Source of the DNA: Topomyia yanbarensis
Taxonomy: Eukaryota; Arthropoda; Insecta; Diptera; Culicidae
DNA length: 64,000 nt
Assembly: GCF_030247195.1 (NCBI RefSeq)
Contig: NC_080672.1
Span: 392,911,037-392,975,036, forward strand
Reading direction: 5' to 3'
Part shown: in pieces, positions 44,507 to 56,500 of the stretch
How positions within the stretch are numbered: the stretch's first letter is position 1
Layout: the number at the start of each line of letters is the position of its first letter
Translations under genes and position numbers: made by a program
The notes under the pieces: model-generated
What the model saw: the letters and a program-made list of their open reading frames with translations, nothing else
Databases searched by the model: none
Told to the model about the DNA's origin: nothing

Positions 44507-44830
44507 ACGCAGTTTACCAGTGCGCGCGGAGATCATTTTTCTCGGCAGTAAAGCAGTTTTTGTGTCGATTTGTACGGCTAGCTGATCTTGTGGTTTTCTT
44601 TCTCCAAAAATGCCTTCTTCGTTTAATTTTCATCGCTACTGGTGTCTGGTTGCTAACCGTCGGTTGGTCTATTCGAGTTTTTTGAGTTACTGTTGTAAAA
44701 CCGTGTTCCATGCTGTTTACGTCTTTGTTGGTTGCGCTGGGTGTTGGTTCAGAAATACTGGATACAGTCGATGCTTGTTGGCTATTCGATGCTGCTTGGG
44801 CTGCAGTTTGTGGTTTAGATAAAGATGTTA
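44507..44830 (-). pseudogene. Retroelement ORF1 C-terminal relic
   Basis: The minus-strand frame reads a Gln/Ser/Thr-rich linker (QQASTVSSISEPTPSATN), then MEHGFTTVTQKTR and a basic tail. The layout, a low-complexity linker followed by a '(D/H)GFT' motif and a basic end, is the same as the C-terminus of the ORF at 46358-47188 (DDGFTLINNKCKK). The N-terminal domains and zinc knuckle are missing. Confidence 0.5.
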
Positions 44831-45000
44831 AAATCTTCGTGTATATTGATTTTATTTAGAATACTTTTCCTCATTAGTTCCCATAGTGCGGAGAGTTCTA
44901 TGCAGTTTGTTTTCAGCATTCAAACGATGTAGCCTCTTTTTTATAAATACTCAGCGTGGTTTGATATAATCATACCATATGCCAGTATCACTATGGATGG

Positions 45001-45166
45001 ACCCAAGCAACCAAAAATTCGTATAAGCTTTTTGTTTTAAATAATTTTGCAATACGTTTTTTGTTCTAATAGCGGCTTAAGCAGCTTTCAAGTTCTATTA
45101 AAGCTTAAACAGCTTAAAACTTCGCTAAGATCTCGATGTGTTCTTTTAACTTCGGGTTGCTTGGGG
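45001..45166. mobile_element. MITE with 'acccaagcaacc' terminal repeats
   Basis: 166 bp starting 'acccaagcaaccaaaaatt' and ending 'aacttcgggttgcttgggg', i.e. inverted. Internal text is rich in 'agctt' words. The terminus resembles the boundary of 19356-19790. Confidence 0.8.
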
Positions 45167-45489
45167 AATAGTGCGAGCTAACCACATCTTCAGCACACTA
45201 ACTTCTTTTGTCAATACCCGTATATCTGTATCCTTATCTTATCTTATTATTGTGGTCAAAAAATTCAGATGTTCTCAATCGTCACCTAATGTATTTAAGA
45301 CGCAGGCTACAGAACTTTAGCTGACAATGCGAATCGTAGAAAGTCACCTTAACCGAAACAAGCCTTTTAACATCGTAATCACATGTCACTAATGCTTCAA
45401 GATATACGGGGCCCTATTCTCAGTCACGGCACCTAATGACAAGAAGGAAAGTTTTGAGAATAGGGCTCATAAACACCTACAACTTTGCA

Positions 45490-45975
45490 CCGTACCACAT
45501 CAATTTCCATCTCGGAATCAACATCATTTGGATTCCTCTTCTATTGCTACTCTACGATGTCGATGTCGTCCATGAATCGCTTTGTTTTTGTGCACCAAAT
45601 CTTCGCCTTGTTAGTTATTACACTCGAGTTTACGGCTCTTCTGGCAGATAGGGCATATCAGGTATTCAACTAATCCGAAGGAATTCCATCTTCCACCCAT
45701 ATTATCCTGATCGCGCAGTGGATTGCTTTGTACAGCCGGTCACGCTTGACTTCAAGAAGTTCGGCCAGGATTTCTCACTTCCCAATTGCGTTATCATTTT
45801 TTAGCTCTCGAATAACCTTTCACTCTTTTCTGACGAGGGTAAATCCGCAGCTTGTCCATCATCCTCCATCCATGCTTTCTCCATTTGTTTGTTAGTTCAA
45901 CAACAATTTAAAGTGTTCTTTCCAACTAGCAGCCAACAGATTCTCGTCCCAGTCGTTGTTAATCCGTACTGTGAT
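45490..45975 (-). pseudogene. Non-LTR reverse transcriptase relic (RTE/Ingi-like wording)
   Basis: Minus-strand frames give AASWKEHFKLLLN, then after shifts 'AELLEVKRDRLYKAIH', 'IRIIWVEDGIPSD', LICPICQKSRKLECNN, and finally FMDDIDIVE at the RT active site (normally FADDIDII-like). The order is that of RT fingers and palm. The element was not identified beyond a non-LTR type. Several stops and an internal deletion between the LECNN block and FMDD are evident. Confidence 0.65.
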
Positions 45976-46108
45976 TACAGTGAGTACGAAAATTTAGGTA
46001 CTCCGAAAATCCAAACACTGGATTAGTAATTAGTTCAAAAGCGCGCTTATAATCGTATATTATATGATTACTAAGTTCAAGAAGCATCAGACAACCAAGC
46101 GACTTGAG

Positions 46109-47297
46109 TCTACTTTCTACTTCTGCCGCAGTCAGACGTACAACAGGCCTCTCGATCTACTGTGCATTGTCTCGAGAACAAAGGAAACATCGGATTATTC
46201 TTGTCATCATGAGTAAAGTTGACGAAAAAGCTATACTCTGACCCAACGCTGCGGTCGTTGACTTTAAATTTTGTTTAAAACGACCAAGTTTTAGTGGAGT
46301 GGAATACCCTCTGAAGGTAAAAATGCAACTTAGGCTTGCGGAAGTCTTGTACCTTCAGTGTTAATATCATTCAACACGCTAGCACAAGCCGAGCGTTTCG
46401 TTTTGAAGAACAACTTAAAACACGTGATTGAAAGTGACGTTGGAATTAAGATTCCCGTATACATTGAGAATGATTATATAGATGTAAGGTTATATGACCT
46501 ATCACCTCGTACCCCTCCTGAGCCAATTGCAAAATGTATGTCGCAATACGGAGAAGTAGAATCCGTTACACCTGATACTTGGAGAAACTTCTTCCCGGGT
46601 ACTCCTAACGGCGTTTTTGTAGTGAGGATGCGGGTTGAAAGGCCTATACCCTCCTACTTGGCAATAAAACTCAAAACTCACGGAACTACAATTATGCAAA
46701 CTACGCTATGCACCCATGAGGGGCAAACTCCTACGTGCAAGTATTGTTATCAGATAGCTCAGCATGGACAACCTTGCGCGGAAGATGCAGAGGACAATGC
46801 ATCTCAACCGATTGCCAGCTCATCTACGGCAAACCAACCTAAAACAGAGTTTTCAATACCAATGCCTGAACCAAAAACGGTGGCCAAATTCGTGGCAGCT
46901 GTTCAGACCATAATGACAACCGCAAAAGAATCATCCAGCACCCCAAAAGCAACTGTAAGCAACATCGGCAACGAATGCAGTAACAATGACGACGGATTTA
47001 CACTGATCAACAATAAGTGCAAGAAGCAAGGGAGAACATCTGATCCCGGACACCAAGCCAACTTCGACCGGGACGTGAAAAACAGGAGAGAAATAAATGA
47101 CCCCCCTGACGCTGTTTGCCAACAGACCTCGCGAAAAAAGGTCTCCGCTCGCAATAAAAAGTTGCGCGCACGAGATCCAATTAATTAATTCTTGATTGTA
47201 TTTTTATATTTACATGTATTGTAAACGTATAAAAGATTCACGGTTCCGTTAAGCTACCGCTATGAGCCGTGTCAAATAAACGAATTAAAAAAAAGAT
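46109..47297 (+). mobile_element. ORF1-only retroposon (half-LINE-like) with target-site duplication
   Basis: Flanked by CAAGCGACTTGAG (46096-46108) and CAAGCGACTCGAG (47298-47310), a 13-bp duplication with one mismatch. The 3' end is 'caaataaacgaatt' plus a run of A's, typical of LINE retroposition. Near the 5' end 'cagtcagacgta' resembles a jockey-type downstream promoter motif. Between lie a broken gag-like ORF1 and a short 3' UTR, and no ORF2 at all. It was inserted in trans or derives from an element internally deleted for ORF2, comparable in layout to mammalian HAL1. Confidence 0.7.
46209..47188 (+). pseudogene. Jockey-like ORF1 (gag-like) with premature stop and frameshift
   Basis: ATG at 46209 begins MSKVDEKAIL and hits TGA at codon 11. 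The same frame then resumes with a gag N-terminal block (VEYPLKVKMQLRLAEVLYLQC) and ends in TAA. The conserved remainder continues in another frame from 46358 (VLISFNTLAQAERFVL, DVRLYDLSPRTPPEPIAKCM, DTWRNFFPGTPNGVFVVRM), so a short deletion joins the two. There is one zinc knuckle (CKYCYQIAQHGQPC), then a Ser/Thr-rich linker and a basic C-terminus. The 276-codon open part starts without ATG. Family role: RNA packaging of the retroelement. This copy is not functional. Confidence 0.75.
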
Positions 47298-47310
47298 CAA
47301 GCGACTCGAG

Positions 47311-49500
47311 AAACGGCCTACACTCAGACAATGTTCGGAATCTGTACAAGAAGTTCCCCCCAAAATCGTTCCGCATAGTGATGGGCAATCATTCCTGAGA
47401 GTGTACGGAATAAGATGCTGCGGAATTTCGCTAAATAATTCTATATCTGGCAAGCGATCTGTGGTTGAGACAATTGGGCTCTTAATTATATTGGGAGTCG
47501 TTAACTGACTCTATCGAAGTACTATTTACTAGCACAGTACAATTGTTAATGCTTTACATACATGCTTTAATATAAAATCGTTAAATTAAAGCGGTTGATT
47601 AAAACAGCAAAATACACACAATTTTTCGAATCAAATTTTAAACAAATATTTATCTAGAAGAGCCTGTTAAAAATGTTTGTCCTGGACAGGCCACCCTGTC
47701 CATGACCAACATTTTTGACATTCCTGCGGATTTTTTTGTAGATCTACGGTTGTCTGTCTTTCTGCGGATTTACGGATTAACTTTTGAAAACTTCGTTTTT
47801 TTTATTTTACAAGATTTCTTCGAAAATTTTTTGAAAATGATTCATAATTGTTTTTTTCTATCGAATGTTTAGCATGTATCCAACCAATGTTGTTGATCTG
47901 TGACAGCAATCAGCCAGAATTCCGAATAATAACTATTTCGTTGAGACTCGCTTTGAGCTTATCAAAATTTAATTACCTCTGACTGCAATCATGGGCAATT
48001 TTTTCAACGCTTTAAAACTTTGTAAAATATAGTTTGACCCTATTACAACTATACATATATTGAATTTCAGAACTTCATACTGCTGGTTATTATTATGGAT
48101 TTATTAGTCTAATTCAAACTAGTCCAATCCGAAATAGTATTGCTAGACAGAAGGATACAATACCTAACTTATTTAAATATTGTTGAGTTTCGCGTTTCGA
48201 AATAATCTCATTAGTAACTGGTACCGTATTGCCAAGCAGTTGGATACTAAAACCGAAGAATGTAGTCTTGTGTGACAAAGCAAACACAAAAACTTTGGTG
48301 AGAAAACGAATTCGAAATTTTGTGTTAGGCTGGCGAACCACACGCCACACATTATGCAAATTAGAAGCTTTGCAATCAATATTATCGATTTTTTCCTGTA
48401 TTTAATCTCATGGTATTAAAATAGAAATAAAATTGTGTTATAATGTCATAGTTTTTACTTCTTTCAGTTCTATACTGTCCATGGTGGGCTAAAAAGAGAA
48501 GTGAAGTTCATGCGGTTATTGGCGTCGGTTTGTCGACGGGTTATTGGGAAAGATATCGATATGATCTCTATGTAATATTGCCAATAGAATGCGTAATGGT
48601 AATGTATCTAACAAAAGTGAGTCTTTGATTCGATGGATTGTAGATTTTGCAAGGAAAAAAATGGACGGACATTATTGAAATAAAGAATTAAAATGGGTGA
48701 TCCGAGATGACTCCCTTGCGGAGTACCATTCATAATGACTAACTCGAAGAATTTCGAAACGGCTCAGGAAACAGACATTCCAAGGTGATTTGCTGTGGAC
48801 CTGAAAAATGGAAGCTGATTACCATAACTGAAGGAAACTCATAGCAGTTGTTCTGTGTTACTTCAAAAATGGCCACTAAACTGGCCTTTTCAAAATAACA
48901 GAGGAAACACCATCTGGCCTAGAAGGTGACGATGCTTCAAGCATCTAGCTGCTGATATAATATTCAAGTGGTTTATGCGAATTTCACTCACTCACCGTTC
49001 GAATTGAGCTTCGCTACAAAGGACCATGTCTATCTGCTACGAGAATAGAGTTTAAACGACGAACATAATTGGAAACGGAAAATTTAGAAACGAACAATTT
49101 GTAGATAGCTTGCGAACCATTCCCCAACTTCACCATTCAAAAACACTGGAGAAGATATTGTTCCACGTAACTGGAGATAACTAACAGGAGTTACTGTTCA
49201 TAAACCACAAAAACAGCCTCCTACCACAAATTATATCGGCCGATCTTTCATCGTTTACTTTCAATCCTGTCAACCTTCTAGTTATTTCTAACTTCTCTTT
49301 GTTTTTCGAAACGGCTACACAAGAGGAGACTTGTAGCATTTCGGATTATCTTCATTTGTAGCAGATTTAATAAAAAATGTTCTCCATTGACAAATCACGT
49401 ATCGAAGAGTCCAGTGAGTTCAGTATCATCCTGCTTTCGTTTACCTCCCAGAATTAACTGAAATTCAGAATACTCTCAGAATGGGCAATTTGCCTATAAG
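47311..49500. other. AT-rich intergenic stretch
   Basis: A 48-nt hairpin lies at 47669-47716 (arms about 22 nt, 'gtcctggacagg' against 'cctgtccatgac'). Otherwise only chance frames (47269-47508 and 48114-48379). No host gene recognised. Confidence 0.45.
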
Positions 49501-49504
49501 TCTG

Positions 49505-49570
49505 TATACTGACCATTATTTCTGTTGCAAGTATTACCAAGACATCAAGCACGTTGTTTGGTCCTAGTTA
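49505..49570 (+). pseudogene. Tiny I-clade ORF2 C-terminal remnant
   Basis: The plus strand reads YTDHYF then CKYYQDIKHVVWS, echoing SNHYTLDAH and CDEGYHDIEHVVWVC of the intact ORF2. Too short for certainty, but the order and Cys/His spacing agree. Flanks are unassigned. Confidence 0.4.
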
Positions 49571-49844
49571 GTGATGTCTTTAAAAGCCGAGACCTGTTTT
49601 AAACGTCAATAATCTGCCGTTATTTGAAAACCATAACTGTTCAAGTTTTAGCAAATGTGGCACGCTTCCGAATCGGTGATCTTTCTGAAATCAATTACTT
49701 CTATGAGGTGCGATCTTCATACTTTCGGTTCCTCGCATATACCAGCTATCGTGTTTATTCAGCACAGTTCAGCTCGAAGACTTTTTTGGTGGTGTCCAAC
49801 GGTAAAACCAGATCGAAATGGTGAGTTAAACGAAAGCAATTATG

Positions 49845-49945
49845 TGACAAATGGTCCCCCCAGAGGCATAATTCGAACCTGCAACCCTTGGGACTCCGTC
49901 CCAATGCACAAACCCTTATCCTATCCCTGGGCTATAATGATAACG
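49845..49945 (-). repeat. tRNA-like segment, possibly a second SINE family
   Basis: On the minus strand, AGCCCAGGGATAGG resembles box A and, about 50 nt on, GGTTCGAATTATGCC resembles box B. Between them a hairpin 'gggac ggagtccc' is possible. The anticodon arm and acceptor stem do not fold convincingly, so it is not called a tRNA gene. Confidence 0.4.
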
Positions 49946-49949
49946 TAAA

Positions 49950-52930
49950 TCAAAATTTGAAAAAATACAGCATTTCTAAAGTAAATTTTTTGTCCTAAAA
50001 TTAAGCATCTTGGAAAAATGTTAACATTGGAATCTTCGAGCCGGTAACCAAAATTATACGGTAGTATACGGTGATAAATTGTGTTTAAACATCACGAGTG
50101 TGTCTTGAACGCCTTCATCCTCGACGATATGTTTTTCAGTTATTCAGCGAACTGAAAGGTGAGGGAAATGATTTTCCCTCATCCAAAAGTTTATTTTCGT
50201 TAAGAGCAAAGCCTGATAGTGGGTTGCCCCCAGAGCCCAGACGCTTGACAAAAAAACTTCTATTCACTTCAATGATCAAATTCTCACTACTATTAGTTCA
50301 GCTGAAAGCTGAGTTTTATTCGGAATTCCTGAATAATCGAGCTTCACGATAATCTTACTTGTATGGTATATAGGAAGAACCTATGCAAAAACGGATGAAA
50401 CTGGCCAATATTTAAAACACTGGAACATTTGCAAATTTATCTTTTTGACTGGATTGTGTAAAAAAGCTGGAAGAATCCAGTTTAAACAGAATTGTTTGAA
50501 ACTTTTCAAGCTCTTGGATTCGTCCCGTCTTAAATTAATTGATGGAATAACTTCAGAAACAATATATTATACCATACCCTACCTTTATCCTCTGAAGCCT
50601 TACGCTATTTATGCGATATGGATCTTAAAATTCAAATTAGCTCTCGTTGCGATGTGTACTGTTTTAAGGCAAAAAGGGATCTGCCTACTTGAGAGAGCAA
50701 TTTCCTGCAACAACTGCTCTCCAAAGTTGGTTGCCCCTGGCATCACTTGTTTTCTGTTTCATATTCATTGTTCTAGCGACAGGAGGCTTCAACGGCTTGC
50801 CTGTCTCGTACCACCTGAAGACTTCACTCCCGTACACCAAGACGATAAATTAAGGGTGGGATTTTTTTCGTTAAGCTAGTGTGGTTGTCAAGCTCTAGGA
50901 CTCGTTCTGTAAAAGCTACGACATCACATACTTCCCTTTTCCGCGAAATATCGAATACACATTTAACGATATGTTGGATATGGCGGGAAATATTCGAACC
51001 ACATTGTCTACCTTTATTTATTGTAAAGGTACCGTACATCCTGCACCTGTGTATAGTACTGCAAAAATATGATTCGATTCACCAACTGACGGTAGGTAGG
51101 AAGAACATACACACCGAAGTCTGGCTGGAACGTGCCAAAAGTGCCACTACTAGGGGGAATAAATTGTCTGGCTTGCTGTTGGCTGGTTAGCTAGCGGTTT
51201 CGTATTCTCATTTTCTGTGGTATCTCTTTTTTGTTCGAGTTTAAAAATTGCAATTATTCGGTTTGGAAAACTTATGAACTGAAACAAAAATATGAGCACT
51301 GCAGAATGGAACCGAAGTCGGGGAACAGTTTAATGTGCCAGACACTTTGGCGTTTTCATGTAGACTTTTTGATTGGAAAAGTTCTAAGCGAAGATAAGAT
51401 TTAGATCGTTAAGTTAGTAAGAATAAGAACGTCAATGCTACTATGTGGGCATAGTTAGTTTTTTTTTTAAATATTTGGGTTTGGTCGACTACCAAAATCC
51501 ATTATTGCACATTCTATTAATGGAAATTCTCGATTACCTAAGGTCAAAATGAAAAGCAAGCAACAGTCGAGTAATCATCTTTTTGACTTCATGCCAGCAG
51601 TATCGTTGCAGACCGAACTTGGTCGTCACTAAGCCCGAAGATACACTACACTACAGCAAACAACTGGACACGAGTGAAATCCCGCAAGCATAGAAGTTCC
51701 GATTACTGATGAGAATCATAGCGAAATTTAAACCATTCGACTATACTTAAAAGCTCAATTTTGGGTAAATGGCTCCAGCTTTTGAAATCGAGTACTGAAT
51801 AAATGTGTAGTAATTTTAACGAAACATAATTATACCTAGCAAATAAGTGATCAAAAATGAGTGTAACGTACTTTTCTATCGATTTGTGAAAATAAAGCAA
51901 TTAGATAAGCAATAACATTCTCTATAATGTTATTGATACCTTTCCTCGCGAAGGTGCAGGTTCTAGAGAGTTACTATACATTTAACGTGAAATGGATAAA
52001 TATAATCGTTTCAATTATTACTAATCGACATCGTTAACTCATTCATTGTTCCTTGCCGCTTCGGAACGATATGCTTGAGAAAAAGAAGAAAAAAAAACTT
52101 TGTCAACCAGCTCACTGTAACCATTCGGCAAACTTCCGAAAATAGTAAAACAATCAATTGACCTTGGCCATGGCGCTTGAGCTAGAATGCCCAATTTCAT
52201 AGGAACGCCTCCTGACCTGGGGATACTTTAGGTGGTGCTAGTCGTGATGGTAGGATGTGTTCGTCGACAATTTTTGTTAAACGATTTCGTTTTTGGATGC
52301 ATAAGATCAAATTAGAATACTATAATTTTATTTATATAGGGAAATTGAATTAAAATTGAAATTATTTTGAATCTATTGGTAGAATGGCGCACTGTTTCAT
52401 AAAATTCTGAATAGAAATGTACATCCCTAATATTTACTGTGACAGTACAGTAGTTTTGTCATAATTTACAGTCTAGTCTAATGTGTCATCGTATTCAGAA
52501 ATCTATACGGTAATAACTGAATGATAAAACGACGCAGTATAAGTAAACACAAGTTCTGACAGTAGTGTCGTGGTTATTTGTCTTCCATGTTCTAATCTAC
52601 TCTGGACACTCAGAAGTATATGTAAACAGGACACTCAGAAGTGACATGTAGTTTGTGCGGGAAATATGAAGCCTTTTTTCGTTAGGCCCAAACTCATTAG
52701 GTTTCTTCTGTGAATTTCTCGGTCGCTTTCACGCTCGCGCTTCAACTCTTTGCCTAGTAAGCTAGTAGCAACCATCGTTTTTCGTTGTATGATGAACATC
52801 TTGTATAAATTTTTGTTTTGAGGCCGTAATAACTGTAAGAGAAATTTAACACAGAGATACATTCATTTGCAGATAGAGTCTATTGAAAAAAGTCTAGTTC
52901 AGATATTGTAAAAGAAAATAAATATACATC
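49950..52930. other. Long AT-rich stretch with no supported gene
   Basis: The 144-codon plus frame at 50445-50879 has no recognised family or motif and an unusual Cys/Leu/Tyr content, so it is probably chance. 51655-51715 is a copy of the repeat at 9471-9531. No RNA gene identified. Confidence 0.5.
51655..51715 (+). repeat. Dispersed repeat shared with 9471-9531
   Basis: 'agcaaacaactgg' then 'cacgagtga' and 'cgcaagcatagaag' match the earlier copy in the same orientation; similarity upstream is weaker. Confidence 0.6.
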
Positions 52931-53395
52931 CTATATTAGTTATAGAATATGCGTTTCGACTTCGTCTCATCAGAATCCGTAACTAACTTAGTGACAGTAC
53001 TAAGCCGGATTGACACTAGCCGAAAAAATACTATTTGTGGTTCTGAGCAAACTCCTAGCCATGCGTGATGTCTCGCAAGAAAAAGAGTTTTGATTAAGCT
53101 GATGTGAATTAATGAAATCGAAAATGGTTTGACTTAATTGATGCAATATGCACTATGCTATATTTCTCCTTAGTGGAGAAAAAATTAGGTAAAAACTATT
53201 TTTTCTCCATTAAGGAGAAGTTTGTTTAAAACCATCTTTGCGCGAGAAGAGCACAAAACCTATTACTATATTAGTTTTGAAATTTGCGTTTCGACTTCGT
53301 CTCAGCAGAATCCGACACCAACTTAGTGACTTAGACGTTATTTGGGGACATCACGCAGGATTAGAGTTACGCTCAGAAACACAAATGGTGTTTTA
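52931..53395. repeat. Composite direct and inverted repeat around a hairpin
   Basis: 52931-52996 and 53266-53330 are direct repeats ('ctatattagtt', 'tgcgtttcgacttcgtctca', 'cagaatccg', 'aacttagtgac'). The sequence that follows copy 1 (53028-53077, 'tttgtggttctgagca' ... 'gcgtgatgtc') appears inverted after copy 2 (53340-53390). Between them lies a 56-bp hairpin. Confidence 0.75.
53164..53219. repeat. Near-perfect hairpin (22-bp arms)
   Basis: 'ttctccttagtggagaaaaa' pairs with 'ttttttctccattaaggaga', loop about 12 nt. AT-rich loop; possibly a minimal foldback element. No promoter for a small RNA was recognised. Confidence 0.8.
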
Positions 53396-53398
53396 TAC

Positions 53399-53496
53399 TA
53401 CGTTTACACTACGAGTTAAAACGCGTTTTAACGCTATCTTGATGACATTTTTTGTTGCTAATTATTATAACATGTTTAACTCTGTAGTGTGAACAT
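53399..53496. mobile_element. Short TIR element (MITE), copy 2
   Basis: Begins 'tacgtttacactacgagtta' and ends in the inverted 'taactctgtagtgtgaaca'. Reverse complement of the element at 532-633, with the shared 'gctatcttgatgacattttt' centre. Confidence 0.75.
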
Positions 53497-53599
53497 GGTA
53501 TTAGACTTAGACAATTTTTGCACAAGTTTTTTATGCAGATTTTGCAATTAACACGGTTTTTGCATTTATTCAAAATCCTTTTAAATGTAAAGAACTTAG

Positions 53600-53720
53600 A
53601 AGTTTTTTGGACAAGTGGGAAAGACGAATCCTGAAGATTATTTTTGGCCCGTATTTAAACATATGGGTGTTTTCGGAACAGGGCCAACGGTTAGACGCCA
53701 AATGACTTCGGTCTTACGTC
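53600..53720 (+). pseudogene. Non-LTR RT C-terminal remnant
   Basis: The plus strand reads DKWERRILKIIFGP, matching the 'ERK(V/I)LR(K/T)IFGP' motif near the end of several insect non-LTR reverse transcriptases. Nothing else of the protein is recognisable. Short and therefore uncertain. Confidence 0.4.
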
Positions 53721-53740
53721 ATATTGCGAACAAAAATGGC

Positions 53741-54340
53741 AACTTTTTGGTTTAGCAGAATTCTTTAAAACTAAGCGTTTAAGCGTGACCGGCCTTCATT
53801 CCAGTTGGTCTTGGTTCAATCCTACCGGAGATTTTTCTGAGGTAAAAAAAATTGTCACGTCACGTCTCTCTTCGGATGGGAAGAAAAGCCGTTGGTTCCC
53901 GGTCCATGAGTTGATGGATCGATATCTTGTCTAGATAGTGGAGTAACCTCTCTGGCGTCGATCATGAAAAAGTAGAATCCACCTCTGTACTTACTAACAA
54001 ATATTCTCCTCCCGTGATTTTTGTGGAGTGCGCAGTAGTATATACTGCCTTTAGCAAAAGCAAGTTCGGGCCTGGCCACCGCCGGTATTGATCAATAAAC
54101 ACTACCAAGATTACCAGGAGTTGCACATTGAAAAATGTTTCATTACTTCCAACCATAATTATCTGCTGGTTCCCTGTGCAATTTCAGCTAGTCCTGATCG
54201 ATAACGGAGTAGCAGCCAGGGGTGATCGCACATGTTGGAACCAGGGCAAATTATTGCTACACAGCACCATGGGCCACAAATCGATTTTTTGGTTACTCAA
54301 ACATAACTATTTTTAAATTTTCAGTAGGGCTTTATACTTC
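53741..54340. other. Intergenic; unrecognised frames
   Basis: Overlapping minus frames at 53855-54079 and 53962-54156 have balanced amino-acid content (for example YYCALHKNHGRRIFVSKYRG) but no family I recognise. Confidence 0.4.
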
Positions 54341-54344
54341 TATT

Positions 54345-55045
54345 GTTATTGTTCAGGAGAAATTATTTTCATTCCAAAAATCAAGGAGACCACCCTGTTT
54401 TTACTCCGAAATGAAGCGCACTTATTGTGTAAAAATTCTTCTGAAGACACTGAATGTCTTGCACTTATGGGATATAAGAGTTGGATTTTCAACAAATAAT
54501 CGATTTTTGGCCCATGGAACAGAGGTAGTTTATAAGTAAATTTTTGCCACCTTCGGAGTTATTTAGCTTAGCAAATGTCGAATTTTGAGCATAAAATCGT
54601 CAATAACTCTGTTTATATAAAAGTTAATGAGTTGGTCTCTGAAGAAGAAATGTGCGCATTTGTAAGAGCTAACTTTTGTCTGAAGTCGATATTCACAAGA
54701 AATCAACTTCAAAGATGTTATATTAAAAAAAAACTGAATTTTTAAGAGCCACCCTAAACGGAACAAGGGAAATCGCTGTAAAATAAAAACCGTTGAAGAT
54801 AGAGTTTCGATGTTTTTAGCAAAGTTACTCAAAATTAATTTCTCTACATTTCTTTCGAAGATCATATTCTCCTATCTTTTTCATTCAGGAGATTATTTTT
54901 TTATTTCAAAAATCGAGAGAGCCACCCTAATTTTGTTTTTTTCTAAAATGAAGAGCACTTATTGTAGAGAATTTGTTCCAAAGACACAGTTCTGGAGTTC
55001 TGGATTTTCGACCAAAAAAATCGATTTGTGGCCCATGGTGAACAG
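54345..55045 (+). repeat. Pair of diverged direct repeats (about 185 bp each)
   Basis: 54345-54525 and 54860-55045 share 'ttcaggaga', 'attccaaaaatc(a/g)', 'gagccaccct', 'aaatgaag(c/a)gcacttattg', 'aagacac' and 'atcgattt(t/g)tggcccatgg'. A shorter third echo ('aagagccaccctaaa') lies at 54745-54760. Frames across them are not recognised. Confidence 0.7.
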
Positions 55046-56224
55046 TAATGTTGTATGGCAAAAATGTAGTCAAATCAATTATCTATCCAATTCAGACACT
55101 CTGGTTGTAATCCTCGCTAATTTACGTGTACAATACGGAGCACTCAAACGAAACGCGTAATGAATTATCCCACGCCTCTCTACTAACTTCAATTGAAGCG
55201 TTCTCAGCCTAAGGCAAATATGGGCAACTGAAACCTTCCCTATAAGTTAGAAGAATTATATATGAATTATATCTGCACCCCCAATCGAGAGTTGAACGAC
55301 TTTTTTCCCCGGCTCTAATTTATGGATATTTTTGGACTTTGATCCGTTATTTTTCATCAAAGATCGTGCCAATACAATGTATATATCTTTTCAATAATAT
55401 CATACCTAAACAGGTATTCTTAGTTTTCAAATGAATTATTTAAACATATTTTTCATTCAAAATTCAATAGAGATACGAGAAATTTAAATAATGTTCGTGG
55501 AATGTCTCTTTTTAATATTTTCGTTTTCAAACATACATATTACCCAGTTTGAGATACCCAAGTATTTCCTTGCTTATAGTAGGAGAGACTGAGAAGACTT
55601 GATCCCATCATCGTAACTCTAAGGCGGATCCGAAAACATTAATCGAATATACTAGACAGTTGCGTAGTTTGATCTAAACATAATATTCTTTCGAACAAAA
55701 AAAGAAATTGAAAACGTGTAACCAAAATGTCACCGATTTAAAATAAATCTTAAGAACTGAAGAAGATTTATTTTCTAAATTTTGAAGCTTTTATAGAATT
55801 GACTACATTACACTACATACTTTTACACACAGCATTCCAGGAGAATGTATGGTATATGAACACGTTATGAATTAGCTGATTTTTAGCTTAACTATTTTTA
55901 CTAAAGTTTGTTAAAAAGCTGCTATGGGTTCAATCGATCTCACACATTCGTTCAGATTTGATCCGCTTCGTCGCTTCGCTGGTGGTACACATCACTGAAC
56001 ATAAAAATCACATCAAAACAATTGAAGTATAAGTAGCAACCCACAGTTGACGTTCCTCAATCATAACATGCATTTTAAAAAAAATAATCCGATTCATGTG
56101 GAATTCGTGTAAAAAGTGAGGTGAGAGATGTATAATATTTAGTAACGAAATTAACAATATCTAATCACAACATTCTAATCAATACCGCAAACCATTTATA
56201 ACATTGCATAGGTTAAAGTTGCTA
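55046..56224. other. AT-rich intergenic stretch; nothing assignable
   Basis: No open frame, RNA gene or repeat could be supported. Confidence 0.5.
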
Positions 56225-56500
56225 TTTTGACACTATTAGGGAGGTTGCCACACTATTTCATTAATTATTAAATTCATCAATTCAGCGTTTTTGCTGTGTT
56301 CCAACATAATAACGTAAATGACTTGAGAATGGTGATAATCTTCTGTTTGAGCGCAGCCGAAAACTCGATTCGAGTGCCCCAATTATTGCACTACCATTTG
56401 AGCCGATGCGTTGAACAAAAATGGCAGGCGCTGTTCTAACCAAAGGCTTCAAATGGGTAGGGGTATAATAGAAATAGGGCAAAAATAGGCTACACACTTT
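56225..56500. mobile_element. Diverged copy of the 61502-61824 MITE
   Basis: 56340-56500 matches 61663-61822: 'gaaaactcga(t/a)tcgagtgccc', 'atgcgttgaacaaa(a/g)atggcag', 'ttcaaatgggtaggg' and 'ataatagaaa'. The terminal TAGGGTGATGAGCC is degraded here, so it is the older copy. Confidence 0.7.

Noticed and set aside
50445..50879. 144-codon open frame, possible novel gene
   Set aside because: No motif, signal, domain or homology recognised; the Cys/Leu/Tyr-rich content and AT-rich context fit a chance frame.
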